This document shows positions 1 to 8,840 of a stretch of DNA of 64,000 nucleotides, in pieces. The stretch's first letter is position 1. Every line of letters begins with the position of its first letter. The position numbers were made by a program, and so were the translations under genes. The notes under the pieces were generated by a model, which searched no databases, had not been told where the DNA came from, and saw nothing but the letters and a program-made list of their open reading frames with translations. Source of the stretch: Planctomycetota bacterium (lineage in GTDB: Bacteria; Planctomycetota; Planctomycetia; Planctomycetales; Planctomycetaceae); contig JACTNB010000017.1 in assembly GCA_014584345.1 (NCBI GenBank), positions 62,001 to 126,000 of the forward strand, written 5' to 3'.

Positions 1-984
1 GTAACCAATGCTTAACCCGGGAACCCACCAGTGCTTCATGTAGGGCTGATCTCCATCGGTAATATGAACGCTGCGCCAGCCACGCACAATCGATTCATCG
101 CTGTGATCGAAGTATTCCAAACGGTTCAAATCGTGCAGGTCCCAGCGAATCGAGGCGTGTTCGCCATTAATTTCGAAGGTGTACAAGGCCTTGTGCCCCC
201 GGGCATAACGGGTCGATTCGAACAACCCGAGAGAACCGTTGGCAAAATGGCAGTGGAAAATACAGGCGTCGTCGATCCCGACCTTTTCCACCTTGCCCGT
301 GAGCGTGTGCATCCGCTCCTTCACGAAGGTTTCGGTAACGGCGGATACATCGGTGATCGAACCATTCAGCCAGATGGCGGTATCGATACAGTGGGCCAGC
401 AAATCGCCCGTCACGCCGGAACCGGCAGCGGCAGCATCGAGACGCCACAAAGCGGCCCCCCCCTGGGGGAGTTCCGCGTTAATCGTCCAGTCCTGGAGGA
501 AATTGGCCCGGTAATGGAATATCTTACCGAGTTTCCCCGATTCAATGATCTGCTTGGCCAGCGTCACGGCCGGAACGCGGCGATAGTTATACCAGACGGT
601 GTTTGGCACACCCGCTTTTTCCACCGCTTCCACCATCGGCAAGGACTCCTGGGTCGTCCGGGCCAGCGGTTTTTCGCAGAGGACCATTTTACCAGCCTGG
701 GCAGCGGCAATCGCGACTTCCGCATGCTGATCGTTCGGAGTGCAGATATCGACTGCGTCGATGTCATCGCGGGCGATCAACTTTCGCCAATCCGTTTCGT
801 AGGATTTATACCCCCACTGTTCGGCAAAGGCTTTGGTTTTGTCTTCCGTCCGTCCACATACGGCCTGCAGGACCGGTCGGGATTGCAATTCGGGGAAGAA
901 ATCGCCCACCCGCTTGTAGCCATTGGAATGTGTCCGGCCCATAAAGCCGTATCCCACCAGTCCGATTCGTATTTCTTTAGCCAT
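1..984 (-). CDS. Gfo/Idh/MocA family NAD(P)-dependent oxidoreductase (3' end cut by window edge)
   Basis: The reading frame opens at an ATG at 984 and stays open to base 1, giving 328 residues without a stop, so the C-terminus lies outside the window. The N-terminus (AKEIRIGLVGYGFMGRTHSN) is a Rossmann fold with a GxGxxG-type nucleotide loop, and residues near 95-105 carry the family EKP motif (LCEKPLARTTQ). No Tat signal is present, so a cytoplasmic enzyme is expected, acting on sugars, inositols or similar polyols. It lies 99 bases downstream of the sugar-isomerase-type gene on the same strand, and the pair is probably co-transcribed. Oxidoreductase plus TIM-barrel isomerase is a common planctomycete carbohydrate module. 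The substrate cannot be told from sequence. Confidence 0.9.
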   Translation of the reverse strand, partial: MAKEIRIGLVGYGFMGRTHSNGYKRVGDFFPELQSRPVLQAVCGRTEDKTKAFAEQWGYKSYETDWRKLIARDDIDAVDICTPNDQHAEVAIAAAQAGKMVLCEKPLARTTQESLPMVEAVEKAGVPNTVWYNYRRVPAVTLAKQIIESGKLGKIFHYRANFLQDWTINAELPQGGAALWRLDAAAAGSGVTGDLLAHCIDTAIWLNGSITDVSAVTETFVKERMHTLTGKVEKVGIDDACIFHCHFANGSLGLFESTRYARGHKALYTFEINGEHASIRWDLHDLNRLEYFDHSDESIVRGWRSVHITDGDQPYMKHWWVPGLSIGY

Positions 985-1083
985 CGTTGCAAATCCTTCA
1001 AGTAATCCCCGCCCAGGGGCGTTCAAAGAGTCATTTCAATTCATTTTCGTCTGGAATTCCAATTCCCCTACGGTCTCTCCGCA

Positions 1084-2109
1084 TCAATCCCAGCCGTGTG
1101 CATCGCGCACCTTGAGCATGGTATCGAGAATGGTATTCCAGGTGGCAGGCGTTTCGAGCATTTCGTTGGGGAACATGCAACCGTCCCAACAGATGTGCTG
1201 CATGCCCCGTTCGCTGGCCCCCTCGAGCCAGTAACCGGCACACCGGACAATATCGAGCTTGCCGTTGGGATCATCCGCCGGACAATGCTTGCCGGTTTTG
1301 TCGTGAGACCCCGTGCCGTGGACCTGTCCATCGTTCTGGGCAACATGGAAATCGATCGTCCAGGGACGCAGGGCAGCGGTCATGGTTTTGTAGGCCGACC
1401 AGAATTCCTCGTCGGAATAACCAGGTTTCAGTAAGGCATGTTCTTCCGCGTTGTACCCCAGGAGGTACAAGTACGTATGGGCCAGATCCGCCTGAAAACC
1501 GAGCGTTTCGGGCATATCGACCGCCTCGAGGAGATTCACCATGTGCTTCCAGGAATGCATGCCTCCCCAGCAGATTTCTCCCTCGGCAGCCAGACGTTCC
1601 CCGTAATCCGCAGCCACCAGGGCAGCCTTTTTGAAGGTTTCGGCAATGCGTTTGGAATTCGCTTCGGGGTTCTGGGACCAGTCGGTGACACCCGATGCCG
1701 AGTCGATCCGGATACACCCGTATTTCCGCACGCCGTGATCGTTGAATACTTTGGCGATACGGCAGGCTTTTTCGACGGCCAGCACGAATTTCGCCTGGGC
1801 TTCGTCGTCCCCCATGGCGGCATCTCCCACGGTCCCCGGCCAGACGGGGGCCACCAAAGAGCCGATATTCAGACCGAAACCGGCCACTTTGTCGGCGATG
1901 GCCAGCAGGTCCGCCTCCGAGGCATCGGGATCGGTATGGGGATGGAACAGAAAATAGTCGATCCCTTCATATTTCTGGCCATTCACGTCCGCGTTGACGG
2001 TCAGTTCCAGCATACGATCGAGACTGATCGGAGGATGGTCTGTCCCCTCTTCCTTGCCGACCAGACCAGGCCACATGGCATTATGCAACTTGGGCAACGT
2101 ATGAGCCAT
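1084..2109 (-). CDS. sugar phosphate isomerase/epimerase family protein (xylose isomerase-like TIM barrel)
   Basis: A 341-residue protein of the AP endonuclease 2/xylose isomerase-like TIM-barrel superfamily. Visible landmarks are EGIDYFLFHPHTDPDASEAD after strand 2, AAEGEICWGGMHSW (likely metal Glu), FQADLAHTYLYL (likely metal Asp and His) and WTIDFHVAQNDG (metal His) toward the C-terminus. The family isomerises or epimerises keto-sugars or related polyols with a divalent metal. There is no signal peptide, so it should be cytoplasmic. It is the upstream partner of the Gfo/Idh/MocA gene, which supports a joint role in catabolism of a sugar or cyclitol. The exact reaction is not predictable. 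Confidence 0.85.
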   Translation of the reverse strand: MAHTLPKLHNAMWPGLVGKEEGTDHPPISLDRMLELTVNADVNGQKYEGIDYFLFHPHTDPDASEADLLAIADKVAGFGLNIGSLVAPVWPGTVGDAAMGDDEAQAKFVLAVEKACRIAKVFNDHGVRKYGCIRIDSASGVTDWSQNPEANSKRIAETFKKAALVAADYGERLAAEGEICWGGMHSWKHMVNLLEAVDMPETLGFQADLAHTYLYLLGYNAEEHALLKPGYSDEEFWSAYKTMTAALRPWTIDFHVAQNDGQVHGTGSHDKTGKHCPADDPNGKLDIVRCAGYWLEGASERGMQHICWDGCMFPNEMLETPATWNTILDTMLKVRDAHGWD

Positions 2110-2467
2110 CTTCGCAACTCCGTATCAGGTGTCTGTTCCAGGGGAAACCACAAAAACAGGCTGTTTCATGGATTCATGTTGATGTGATATGCGCAGGGTG
2201 ATGAAATTCACGTGGGAAATCAACCGAACGAGAAGGTTTTTCCCCAGTGATCAGCATCCCTCGCAACACGGGGACGTCATCCTGCCAACAACCGGCACCA
2301 ACTCCCCGGACGACAGGCAAAACAAATCGGATTTCCCTGTTTACGCCTTGCGGGAAAATTCGGAGCATGCCAGGGAATATTAGAGCGTTCCCCGGAAAAT
2401 TCTGACGGACTTCAAGACATTCAATAACGCGGTCCGCAGTGGTCGTCACCTCGGATGACGCCAAGCC
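2110..2467. other. intergenic region, 358 bp
   Basis: Between two minus-strand genes. It probably contains the promoter of the isomerase gene. I see no convincing gene, RNA or terminator in it. Confidence 0.4.
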
Positions 2468-3007
2468 TCATGGGGAATCGTAGTCGAATTCATCCAGTTG
2501 TCGCATCAGTTCACGCTGCGCGGGAGAGAGTTCGAGGGGTGCCTGCATCAATTCCTGGGGCGTCAAGGGGCGCGATGTCTCGGGCACCTTGACGATGACA
2601 GGTTGAGGACGATGGGGGACCACGGGCACGGGCTTTATAACGGGCCGTTCTTGCACCTTGACGACGGGCAAGGGATGTTGGCGCGCCTGTTGTCGCGTTT
2701 TGGACGGGGGGATATTCGTCTCGGGCAATACCCCGTGAAAGGCCGGTGCCTGCGAAAGGACTTCCCCAAAACCGGTGTCTGGCCGAACCTTTTCCCGATT
2801 TTGTTCCTCCTTGACCGATTCCGCCTGAACCAGAATGTCGGCGTAAGGGTTCGCAAGGGACAACAAAGAAGGAGTAACCGAAAGTCGACGGGGTTGAGGC
2901 GGAGCCAGACGCAACGGAACGGCACACCGCGCGCAACGCCCGGCTATCGGGATGCCCCGATGTCCACACCGCGCACAGGTGACTAGTTGCATCGCCCCCG
3001 GAAACAT
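2468..3007 (-). CDS. hypothetical zinc-ribbon protein
   Basis: About 179 residues from the ATG at 3007; an in-frame ATG at 3046 would add 13. The 3007 start is preferred because AAGGG lies about 8 bases before it. Near the N-terminus CARCG and CARC, spaced by 10 residues, form a compact zinc ribbon. The rest is proline-rich and low in structure, with runs of Val-Pro-Arg-Pro, ending in an acidic segment (LDEFDYDSP). There is no signal peptide or membrane segment. A nucleic-acid or protein-binding adaptor would fit, but the function is unknown. It sits on the same strand as proS, 413 bases downstream of it. Confidence 0.6.
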   Translation of the reverse strand: MFPGAMQLVTCARCGHRGIPIAGRCARCAVPLRLAPPQPRRLSVTPSLLSLANPYADILVQAESVKEEQNREKVRPDTGFGEVLSQAPAFHGVLPETNIPPSKTRQQARQHPLPVVKVQERPVIKPVPVVPHRPQPVIVKVPETSRPLTPQELMQAPLELSPAQRELMRQLDEFDYDSP

Positions 3008-3046
3008 AATGAAGCCCTTAAGAAGTTCTAGAGAAGGCTTCTTCAT

Positions 3047-3420
3047 TGTACGGCCGGATTGGCGGAGAATTCAATATGTTTCGCATTCAGCCTGCGCCGG
3101 GGATGCCCGATCGTGGAACCTGGGGATTGATTCTCAGGCATGGGAATTCGGGTGCCAATGGCCAAGTCGATGCGTTCCGGTGTGGGCTCGAGCCAGCAAG
3201 TGCGCAACATCGAGGCCTGATAAGCGACACAGAATAATTGACACGCTCAGAGACAGTGAAGATTTGCTTGCGGAAGCAACTTGCCACTCCATGCGTGCTT
3301 CCGTTGAGGCATGGATACCGCATCAATGGTACGCAGAGCGTACCCTACGCATAATTCATGGCCGCGGTGCGAACCCAACTAAAATTCACGGCCTGGAGGT
3401 TGCGGAACGTTCCGGCCGGT
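3047..3420. other. intergenic region with one copy of the GGTACGC repeat
   Basis: 374 bp between proS and the zinc-ribbon gene, both on the minus strand. Its right part holds copy 1 of the dispersed GGTACGC-AGA-GCGTACC element. The left part shows no supported gene. Confidence 0.4.
3251..3362 (+). repeat. dispersed ~115-bp repeat, copy 1
   Basis: This copy aligns with sequences at 11261-11375 and 13015-13127. Shared blocks are GTGAA-TTTG near the left end, GCAACTTGCCAC (also in copy 2), GGATACCGCAT, and the perfect hairpin GGTACGC-AGA-GCGTACC followed by CTACG near the right end. All three copies are intergenic. It may be a REP- or MITE-like element or a conserved folded RNA. Confidence 0.6.
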
Positions 3421-5157
3421 TTATTTCCTCAGTTCCGCATGGGCTTGGGCGACCAGGTCGACGACGGTTTTCACGGCGGAATCCAGGGGAACTTTTTGTG
3501 GAAACTCGTCGGTGCGTCCCTTGATCTCGATCAGTCCTTCCTGCAGCCCCTTGCCTCCGATGACCATGCGGTACGGGATGCCGATCAGGTCGGCATCGTT
3601 AAACTTCACGCCCGGACGAGCCGGACGGTCGTCGAACAGGGTATCGACTCCCTGCTTCACAAGCTCGTCGTAAATTTTCTCGGCGACCTGCATCAACTCG
3701 GGGTCATCGGTTTTCAGCGGGATAACGAGCACTTCGAAGGGAGCGATCGAGATCGGCCAAATCAACCCTTTGTCGTCATGACACGTTTCCGCCAGCCCCG
3801 CGACAATGCGATTCACGCCAATCCCATAACAGCCCATGATCAGGGGATGCCGGGTTTCATGTTCGTCGAGGAACATCGCCCCGAGAGATTCCGAATACTT
3901 GGTTCCGAGCTTGAAGACGTGGCCCACTTCGATGCCGTGCACCAACTCCATCGGCTCACCCGATTTGGGACAGGGATCGCCAGCCGTGGCATTCCGCAAA
4001 TCGTAGGTCGTTTCGAGCTGATAATCCCGCCCAACGTTAACGCCGATGTAATGCTGATCGGCGGAGTTGGCCCCCGTGATGGCGTTGGCCACTTGCGGGA
4101 CATCGTGATCGGCAATCATGCGGCCCCCCAACCCGACAGGCCCGGCAAATCCGACGGGGGCGCCGGTGACGCGTTGAATGGTTGCCTCGTCAGCCAGTTC
4201 CAGGTTTTGGACACCGAGGACGCGGCGAATTTTCCCTTCGTTGGCTTCGTGATCGCCACGAACGAGCACGGCGACAGGTTGCTCGTCGGCCAGATAGATC
4301 AGGGTTTTGATCATCTGGCTGGGCGCGCACTTGAGCAGCCCACATACCGCATCAATCGAGCCGACCTTGGGAGTATCGACCATTTGCAGGGGAGCGGCTT
4401 CCGCAGCGGCCTGCAGGGAGGGTGTGGTTCTGCCCGTTTCGGCCCGTTCGAGGTTGGCGGCGTAACCTGACTGCCGACAATAGACGATGCGATCTTCGCC
4501 GTTCTCGGCTGGAATCATGAATTCATGCGAGGCATCGCCGCCAATCGGCCCACTTTCAGCCTCGACGGGTATGTAATTCAAGCCACAACGTTGAAAAATG
4601 CGGCAATAGGCATCGTACATGGCCTGATAGGTGACGTTGAGTTGCTCCAGGGAGGAGCCGAAGCTGTAGGCATCCTTCATCAGAAATTCGCTGGTTCGCA
4701 GTACGCCGAAGCGGGGGCGTTCCTCGTTCCGAAATTTCGTTTGAATTTGATAGACCGTCAGCGGGAGTTGACGATAACTGCTGATATGGCGGGAAATGAG
4801 ATCGGTGACGACCTCCTCATGTGTCGGTCCGAGGGCGAGAGACACGCGGCGATCGCCCCGGCTCACCTCGAATTTCATGAGTACGGAACCAAACGCCTCG
4901 ACCCGGCCTGTCCGTTCGAACAGCTCGATGGGTTGCAGCGCGGGCATATGAATTTCGACGGCAGCGGCGCGGTCCATTTCCTGTCGGATGATGGCGGCGG
5001 CCTTTTGCACCGCGCGCCAGCCGAGCGGCAGATATGTGTAGGCACCCGCCATCAGTTGGCGAATCAGGCCGGCGCGTAACATCAGTTGATGACTGGGAAT
5101 CTCCGCATCCGAGGGAGTTTCCTTCATGGTGGGAATCAGGGATTGCGTCCAACGCAT
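3421..5157 (-). CDS. proS: prolyl-tRNA synthetase
   Basis: 578 residues, close to the usual length of the bacterial-type enzyme (about 570). It charges tRNA-Pro with proline in the cytoplasm. Class II motifs are visible: motif 1 around GWRAVQKAAAIIRQEM, motif 2 as TKFRNEERPRFGVLRTSEF, motif 3 as GCYGIGVNRIVAGLAE. Between motifs 2 and 3, roughly residues 225-400, lies the inserted YbaK-like editing domain that removes misacylated Ala-tRNA-Pro. The C-terminal anticodon-binding domain starts near IAPFEVLVIPLK. The gene is divergent from the yhaM-like gene, with 192 bp between them. Confidence 0.97.
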   Translation of the reverse strand: MRWTQSLIPTMKETPSDAEIPSHQLMLRAGLIRQLMAGAYTYLPLGWRAVQKAAAIIRQEMDRAAAVEIHMPALQPIELFERTGRVEAFGSVLMKFEVSRGDRRVSLALGPTHEEVVTDLISRHISSYRQLPLTVYQIQTKFRNEERPRFGVLRTSEFLMKDAYSFGSSLEQLNVTYQAMYDAYCRIFQRCGLNYIPVEAESGPIGGDASHEFMIPAENGEDRIVYCRQSGYAANLERAETGRTTPSLQAAAEAAPLQMVDTPKVGSIDAVCGLLKCAPSQMIKTLIYLADEQPVAVLVRGDHEANEGKIRRVLGVQNLELADEATIQRVTGAPVGFAGPVGLGGRMIADHDVPQVANAITGANSADQHYIGVNVGRDYQLETTYDLRNATAGDPCPKSGEPMELVHGIEVGHVFKLGTKYSESLGAMFLDEHETRHPLIMGCYGIGVNRIVAGLAETCHDDKGLIWPISIAPFEVLVIPLKTDDPELMQVAEKIYDELVKQGVDTLFDDRPARPGVKFNDADLIGIPYRMVIGGKGLQEGLIEIKGRTDEFPQKVPLDSAVKTVVDLVAQAHAELRK

Positions 5158-5349
5158 CGTCCGCCGCCTTTATGAATTTTCCAGGGGAAGGGTGAATTCG
5201 ACGTTCGCCCACGCGCGAACACCGGGGATGATTCTAGCCGTTTCGGCGGTATCGTGAAGTCTGGCGGCGAACTTGTGAAGCCCAGCGGGAACGCATAGAC
5301 TGGAAGACGGTTACGAAATCGCGGATTTGCCTGGAAATGAGTTGCTGGA

Positions 5350-6321
5350 ATGCCCCGTCGCTTTGTCAATGAAATCACCGATGGTGAAACCATCGAGGAG
5401 ACCTTCGTCCTGGCGGATAAGCAGTTGCGAGCCAATCGCAATGGCGATACGTACCTGCTGGCGGACTTGCGCGACAAAACCGGGTCCCTGCACGGTCTGC
5501 TGTGGAATATCACCGAGGAGAGCGTGGCCCACATCAACGCCGGTGATTATGTGAAAATCCGCGGCAAGGCACAGCTTTACAATGGTAACCTGCAAGTGAT
5601 TCTCACGCGGGTGGAGGCCGTGAATGAAACCTCGATCGACCTCCAGGATTTTCAGCAGGGTTCGAGTCAGGACATCGACACGATGTTCGCGCGGTTGCGG
5701 GATTTTCTCCAAAGCCTGACCGACAGCCAGTTGCGGGACCTGATGCAGGCCTTTCTGGACGACGAGGAACTGGTCGACCACTTGCGGAATGTTCCAGCCG
5801 GTGTGAAGGCCCATCACGCCTATCTGGGAGGTTTGCTGGAACATATTGTCACCCTGATGGAAGGGGCGGAACGGATTGCGGGCCTGTATCCGCGGGTCAA
5901 TCGCGATCTCCTGCTCGCAGGGGTGTTTCTGCACGACTTGGGTAAGATTCGCGAACTGGCCTACGACGGCACCTTTGTTTATACCGACGAAGGGCAACTG
6001 ATCGGGCATCTGATCATCGGCATCGAACTGCTGAACGAAAAGGTGCAGCAATTGGCCGCGCTGGGCACGACTGTCGACGAGGAAAAGATTCTGCGACTTA
6101 AGCACATGATTGCCAGCCACCACGGCTCGTATGAATTTGGCAGCCCGAAACTGCCGATGACGCCCGAAGCGATTCTGCTGCACCATCTGGATAACATCGA
6201 CGCCAAGGTCAACGAATTTATCACCATGATTGAAAGTGATCCCAATAGGCAATCGCACTGGACCCCGTTCAATCCGCGCATGGATCGCAAGCTCTACAAG
6301 GGAAGCAGCCTGGGCGAATAA
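5350..6321 (+). CDS. YhaM-like 3'-5' exoribonuclease (OB fold plus HD domain)
   Basis: 323 residues. An N-terminal OB-fold nucleic-acid-binding domain (about residues 10-100, with FVLADKQLRANRNGDTYLLA) is followed by an HD phosphohydrolase domain. The HD ligands are visible as HHAYLGGLLEHI near residue 155 and FLHDLGKI near 193, with a later SHHGSYEFGS motif. This order is that of YhaM/CBF1, a manganese-dependent 3'-5' exonuclease of Firmicutes. The gene is followed after 71 bases by RNase R on the same strand, so the two 3'-5' exoribonucleases are probably expressed together. Confidence 0.85.
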   Translation: MPRRFVNEITDGETIEETFVLADKQLRANRNGDTYLLADLRDKTGSLHGLLWNITEESVAHINAGDYVKIRGKAQLYNGNLQVILTRVEAVNETSIDLQDFQQGSSQDIDTMFARLRDFLQSLTDSQLRDLMQAFLDDEELVDHLRNVPAGVKAHHAYLGGLLEHIVTLMEGAERIAGLYPRVNRDLLLAGVFLHDLGKIRELAYDGTFVYTDEGQLIGHLIIGIELLNEKVQQLAALGTTVDEEKILRLKHMIASHHGSYEFGSPKLPMTPEAILLHHLDNIDAKVNEFITMIESDPNRQSHWTPFNPRMDRKLYKGSSLGE

Positions 6322-6392
6322 GACCGGGAAGGGCGTGGCGCGGAGGGGGGAACGGCACGGGTTGATATTTAGGTTCCGGGAAGGAACAACAC

Positions 6393-8657
6393 ATGACATC
6401 GCTGCCGCAGGAAATTATGGAATTCGTCTCGCGAGACGGATACGAACCGCTGAAGGCCAAGGCCCTGGCGAAGAAACTGGGCATCAAGAAAAAACGGGCC
6501 GAGGAATTCGAACAGGTGTTGCAGGACTTACTGGCCAATCATCGCCTGCAGGCCACGGAAACCGGAAAAATCAAGTTGCCGAGCCAGCGCGTCGGGCTGC
6601 ACGGAATCTTGCGGAAAGTGGCCAGCGGTAACGGATACGTGGTGTTGCACGAGCCCAAGCCGGCCGATTTAACCCAGGATATCTTCGTGGAAGCCCGCGA
6701 CCTGGGGGACGCCCAGTCCGGCGATGAAGTGGCGGTGCAGCTAGTCAGTCGCGTGAAATCGGGGGGGCAGCGTTGCGGGCGGATTATCGATGTGGTGCAG
6801 CGTGCCACGAACCGCTTCGTGGGGGTCTACTTCGAGGAAGAGGGACAAGGCTACGTCTTTATCGACGGCTCGAATTACGAAGAAGCCATCTGGGTGGGCG
6901 ATCCCGGTGCGAAAGGTGCCCGTCCGGACGATAAGGTTGTGATCGAAATGATCCGATTCCCCACGAATTTCCAGGTGGGGGAAGCGGTCCTGACGGAAGT
7001 GCTGGGCCCGCGCGGGATGCCTGGCATCGATACGCTGACGATCATTCACGAATACGGCCTGCCGACCGATTTTCCCCCGGAAGTGCAGGAACAATCGCGC
7101 CAGCAGGCAGAAGCTTTCGATGAACAGAATCTGGCGGACCGCCTCGATCTGACCGGCGAGACCATCGTTACGATCGATCCGAAGGATGCCCGAGATTTCG
7201 ACGACGCCATTTCCCTCAAACGGACCGAGAACGGACACTGGCAGTTGGGCGTGCACATTGCGGATGTTTCGTATTTCGTGCAGCCGAATACCCCGCTCGA
7301 CGACGAAGCCTACAAGCGCGGCACCAGCGTGTACCTGCCCACCAAAGTCATCCCGATGCTGCCAGAAATTCTCTCCAACGGTCTGGCCAGTCTGCAGCAG
7401 GGGCGCGTGCGTTTCGTCAAATCGGCGTTCATCGAATTTTCTCCCGAGGGGATTCCCCTGGAAACCCGGCTTGCCAATTCGGCCATCAAGGTGCAACAGC
7501 GGTTCGCGTATGAACAGGTCATGTCCTACCTGAACGACGCTGACACCCGCGCTGCCGAATTGAAACCGGAAATCAGCCAACTGCTGATGGACATGCAGCA
7601 ACTGGCCCGCCTGCTGCGGAAACGCCGCTTCCAGAAAGGAGCCCTGGAACTTAGCATGCCGGAAGTCCGACTCAACTTTGACGACGACGGCCGTGTTTCC
7701 GGGGCGTACGAAGCCGAGCACGACGAAAGCCATCGCATCATCGAGGAGTTCATGCTGGCAGCGAATATTGCGGTGGCCCAGGAATTGACGGATCGTGGGA
7801 TCCTGTTTCTGCGTCGGACTCATGGCGAACCCCGAGCCGAAAAAATGAAACTGTTCGGCGAGTTTGTCGATTCACTTGGACTGTCCCTGCCGTCCACGCA
7901 GGGCCGGCATGATTTGCAGAAGTTGCTCGATGAAACCGCGGGAACCCCATTGGAACGGGCGGTACACTTTGCTTTCCTGAGAAGTTTGAAACAGGCGGAA
8001 TACTCCCCGGCGGAAGAGGGACATTACGCCCTTGCGGCGGAAAACTATTGCCACTTTACCAGTCCCATTCGGCGGTATCCCGATTTAACCGTGCACCGGA
8101 TTCTGGACAAGCTATTCCTGGGAAACGGGAAGTATCGCGGCGAAAGTATCGAAAAACTCGATAAACAGGCGGCACACTGCAGCCAGACCGAACGCCGCGC
8201 GGAACGGGCCGAACGCGAATTGACAAAACTCAAACTGCTCGAATTCATGGAAGGAAAAATCGGTAGCGAATTCGATGCCGTGGTCACGGGAGTCGAACGG
8301 TTCGGAATTTTCTGCCAATGCCTGAATATCCCCGCGGAGGGTATGATTCATATCAGCGTGCTGTCGGAACTGGATCAGTTCGATTTCGAACGGGAATCGC
8401 ACAGCCTGATCGGCCGGCGGACCAACATGCGTCTGCGGTTGGGGGGGATGGTTCGCGTCAAGGTCACCCATGTGGACCGAGACCGGCGCCAACTGGACTT
8501 GTCCCTGCTGAAAATCCTCGCGGAAATCGCCACGGCCAAAAAGAAACCGGCGGGCACCAAGCCACGTCAAGGCCGGGGTCAGGGGCGCAAGGGGACCGCC
8601 TCCACCAAATCCGCAGCCAGTAAACCATCGCAAAAAAAGACGCGGAAACGAAAGTAA
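6393..8657 (+). CDS. rnr: ribonuclease R
   Basis: 754 residues; degrades structured RNA 3' to 5' in the cytoplasm. Order: N-terminal winged-helix segment (LAKKLGIKKKRAEEFEQV), cold-shock domains, RNB catalytic domain, S1 domain (about residues 635-715) and a Lys/Arg-rich tail of about 40 residues. The catalytic Asp cluster is DPKDARDFDDAISL near residues 261-274, and the RNB signature HFTSPIRRYPDLTVHR is intact. The ATG at 6393 follows AAGGAACAACAC, a good ribosome-binding site. It is paired with the upstream YhaM-like exonuclease. The basic tail probably binds RNA or ribosomes, as in other RNase R proteins. Confidence 0.96.
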   Translation: MTSLPQEIMEFVSRDGYEPLKAKALAKKLGIKKKRAEEFEQVLQDLLANHRLQATETGKIKLPSQRVGLHGILRKVASGNGYVVLHEPKPADLTQDIFVEARDLGDAQSGDEVAVQLVSRVKSGGQRCGRIIDVVQRATNRFVGVYFEEEGQGYVFIDGSNYEEAIWVGDPGAKGARPDDKVVIEMIRFPTNFQVGEAVLTEVLGPRGMPGIDTLTIIHEYGLPTDFPPEVQEQSRQQAEAFDEQNLADRLDLTGETIVTIDPKDARDFDDAISLKRTENGHWQLGVHIADVSYFVQPNTPLDDEAYKRGTSVYLPTKVIPMLPEILSNGLASLQQGRVRFVKSAFIEFSPEGIPLETRLANSAIKVQQRFAYEQVMSYLNDADTRAAELKPEISQLLMDMQQLARLLRKRRFQKGALELSMPEVRLNFDDDGRVSGAYEAEHDESHRIIEEFMLAANIAVAQELTDRGILFLRRTHGEPRAEKMKLFGEFVDSLGLSLPSTQGRHDLQKLLDETAGTPLERAVHFAFLRSLKQAEYSPAEEGHYALAAENYCHFTSPIRRYPDLTVHRILDKLFLGNGKYRGESIEKLDKQAAHCSQTERRAERAERELTKLKLLEFMEGKIGSEFDAVVTGVERFGIFCQCLNIPAEGMIHISVLSELDQFDFERESHSLIGRRTNMRLRLGGMVRVKVTHVDRDRRQLDLSLLKILAEIATAKKKPAGTKPRQGRGQGRKGTASTKSAASKPSQKKTRKRK

Positions 8658-8840
8658 CCCGCCCCTCCAGGATGCGGGCCGGGATCGAGCTGCTACATTC
8701 CCATGGATATCCACCCCAGTGGACTGCTTTGCATGCTCACCCGCCTGCTGCTTGAGAGCATGGCACCCAACGCCGAAACTCGCGTGGATACCACATCGTC
8801 GTTACACATCGTGTACTCTAGGCTACGGGTGTCGTCGAGG

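Noticed and set aside
31..1005. Open plus-strand frame of 324 codons opposite the oxidoreductase
   Set aside because: It is antisense to a Gfo/Idh/MocA gene with intact family motifs. The long open frame is a by-product of GC-rich codon use.
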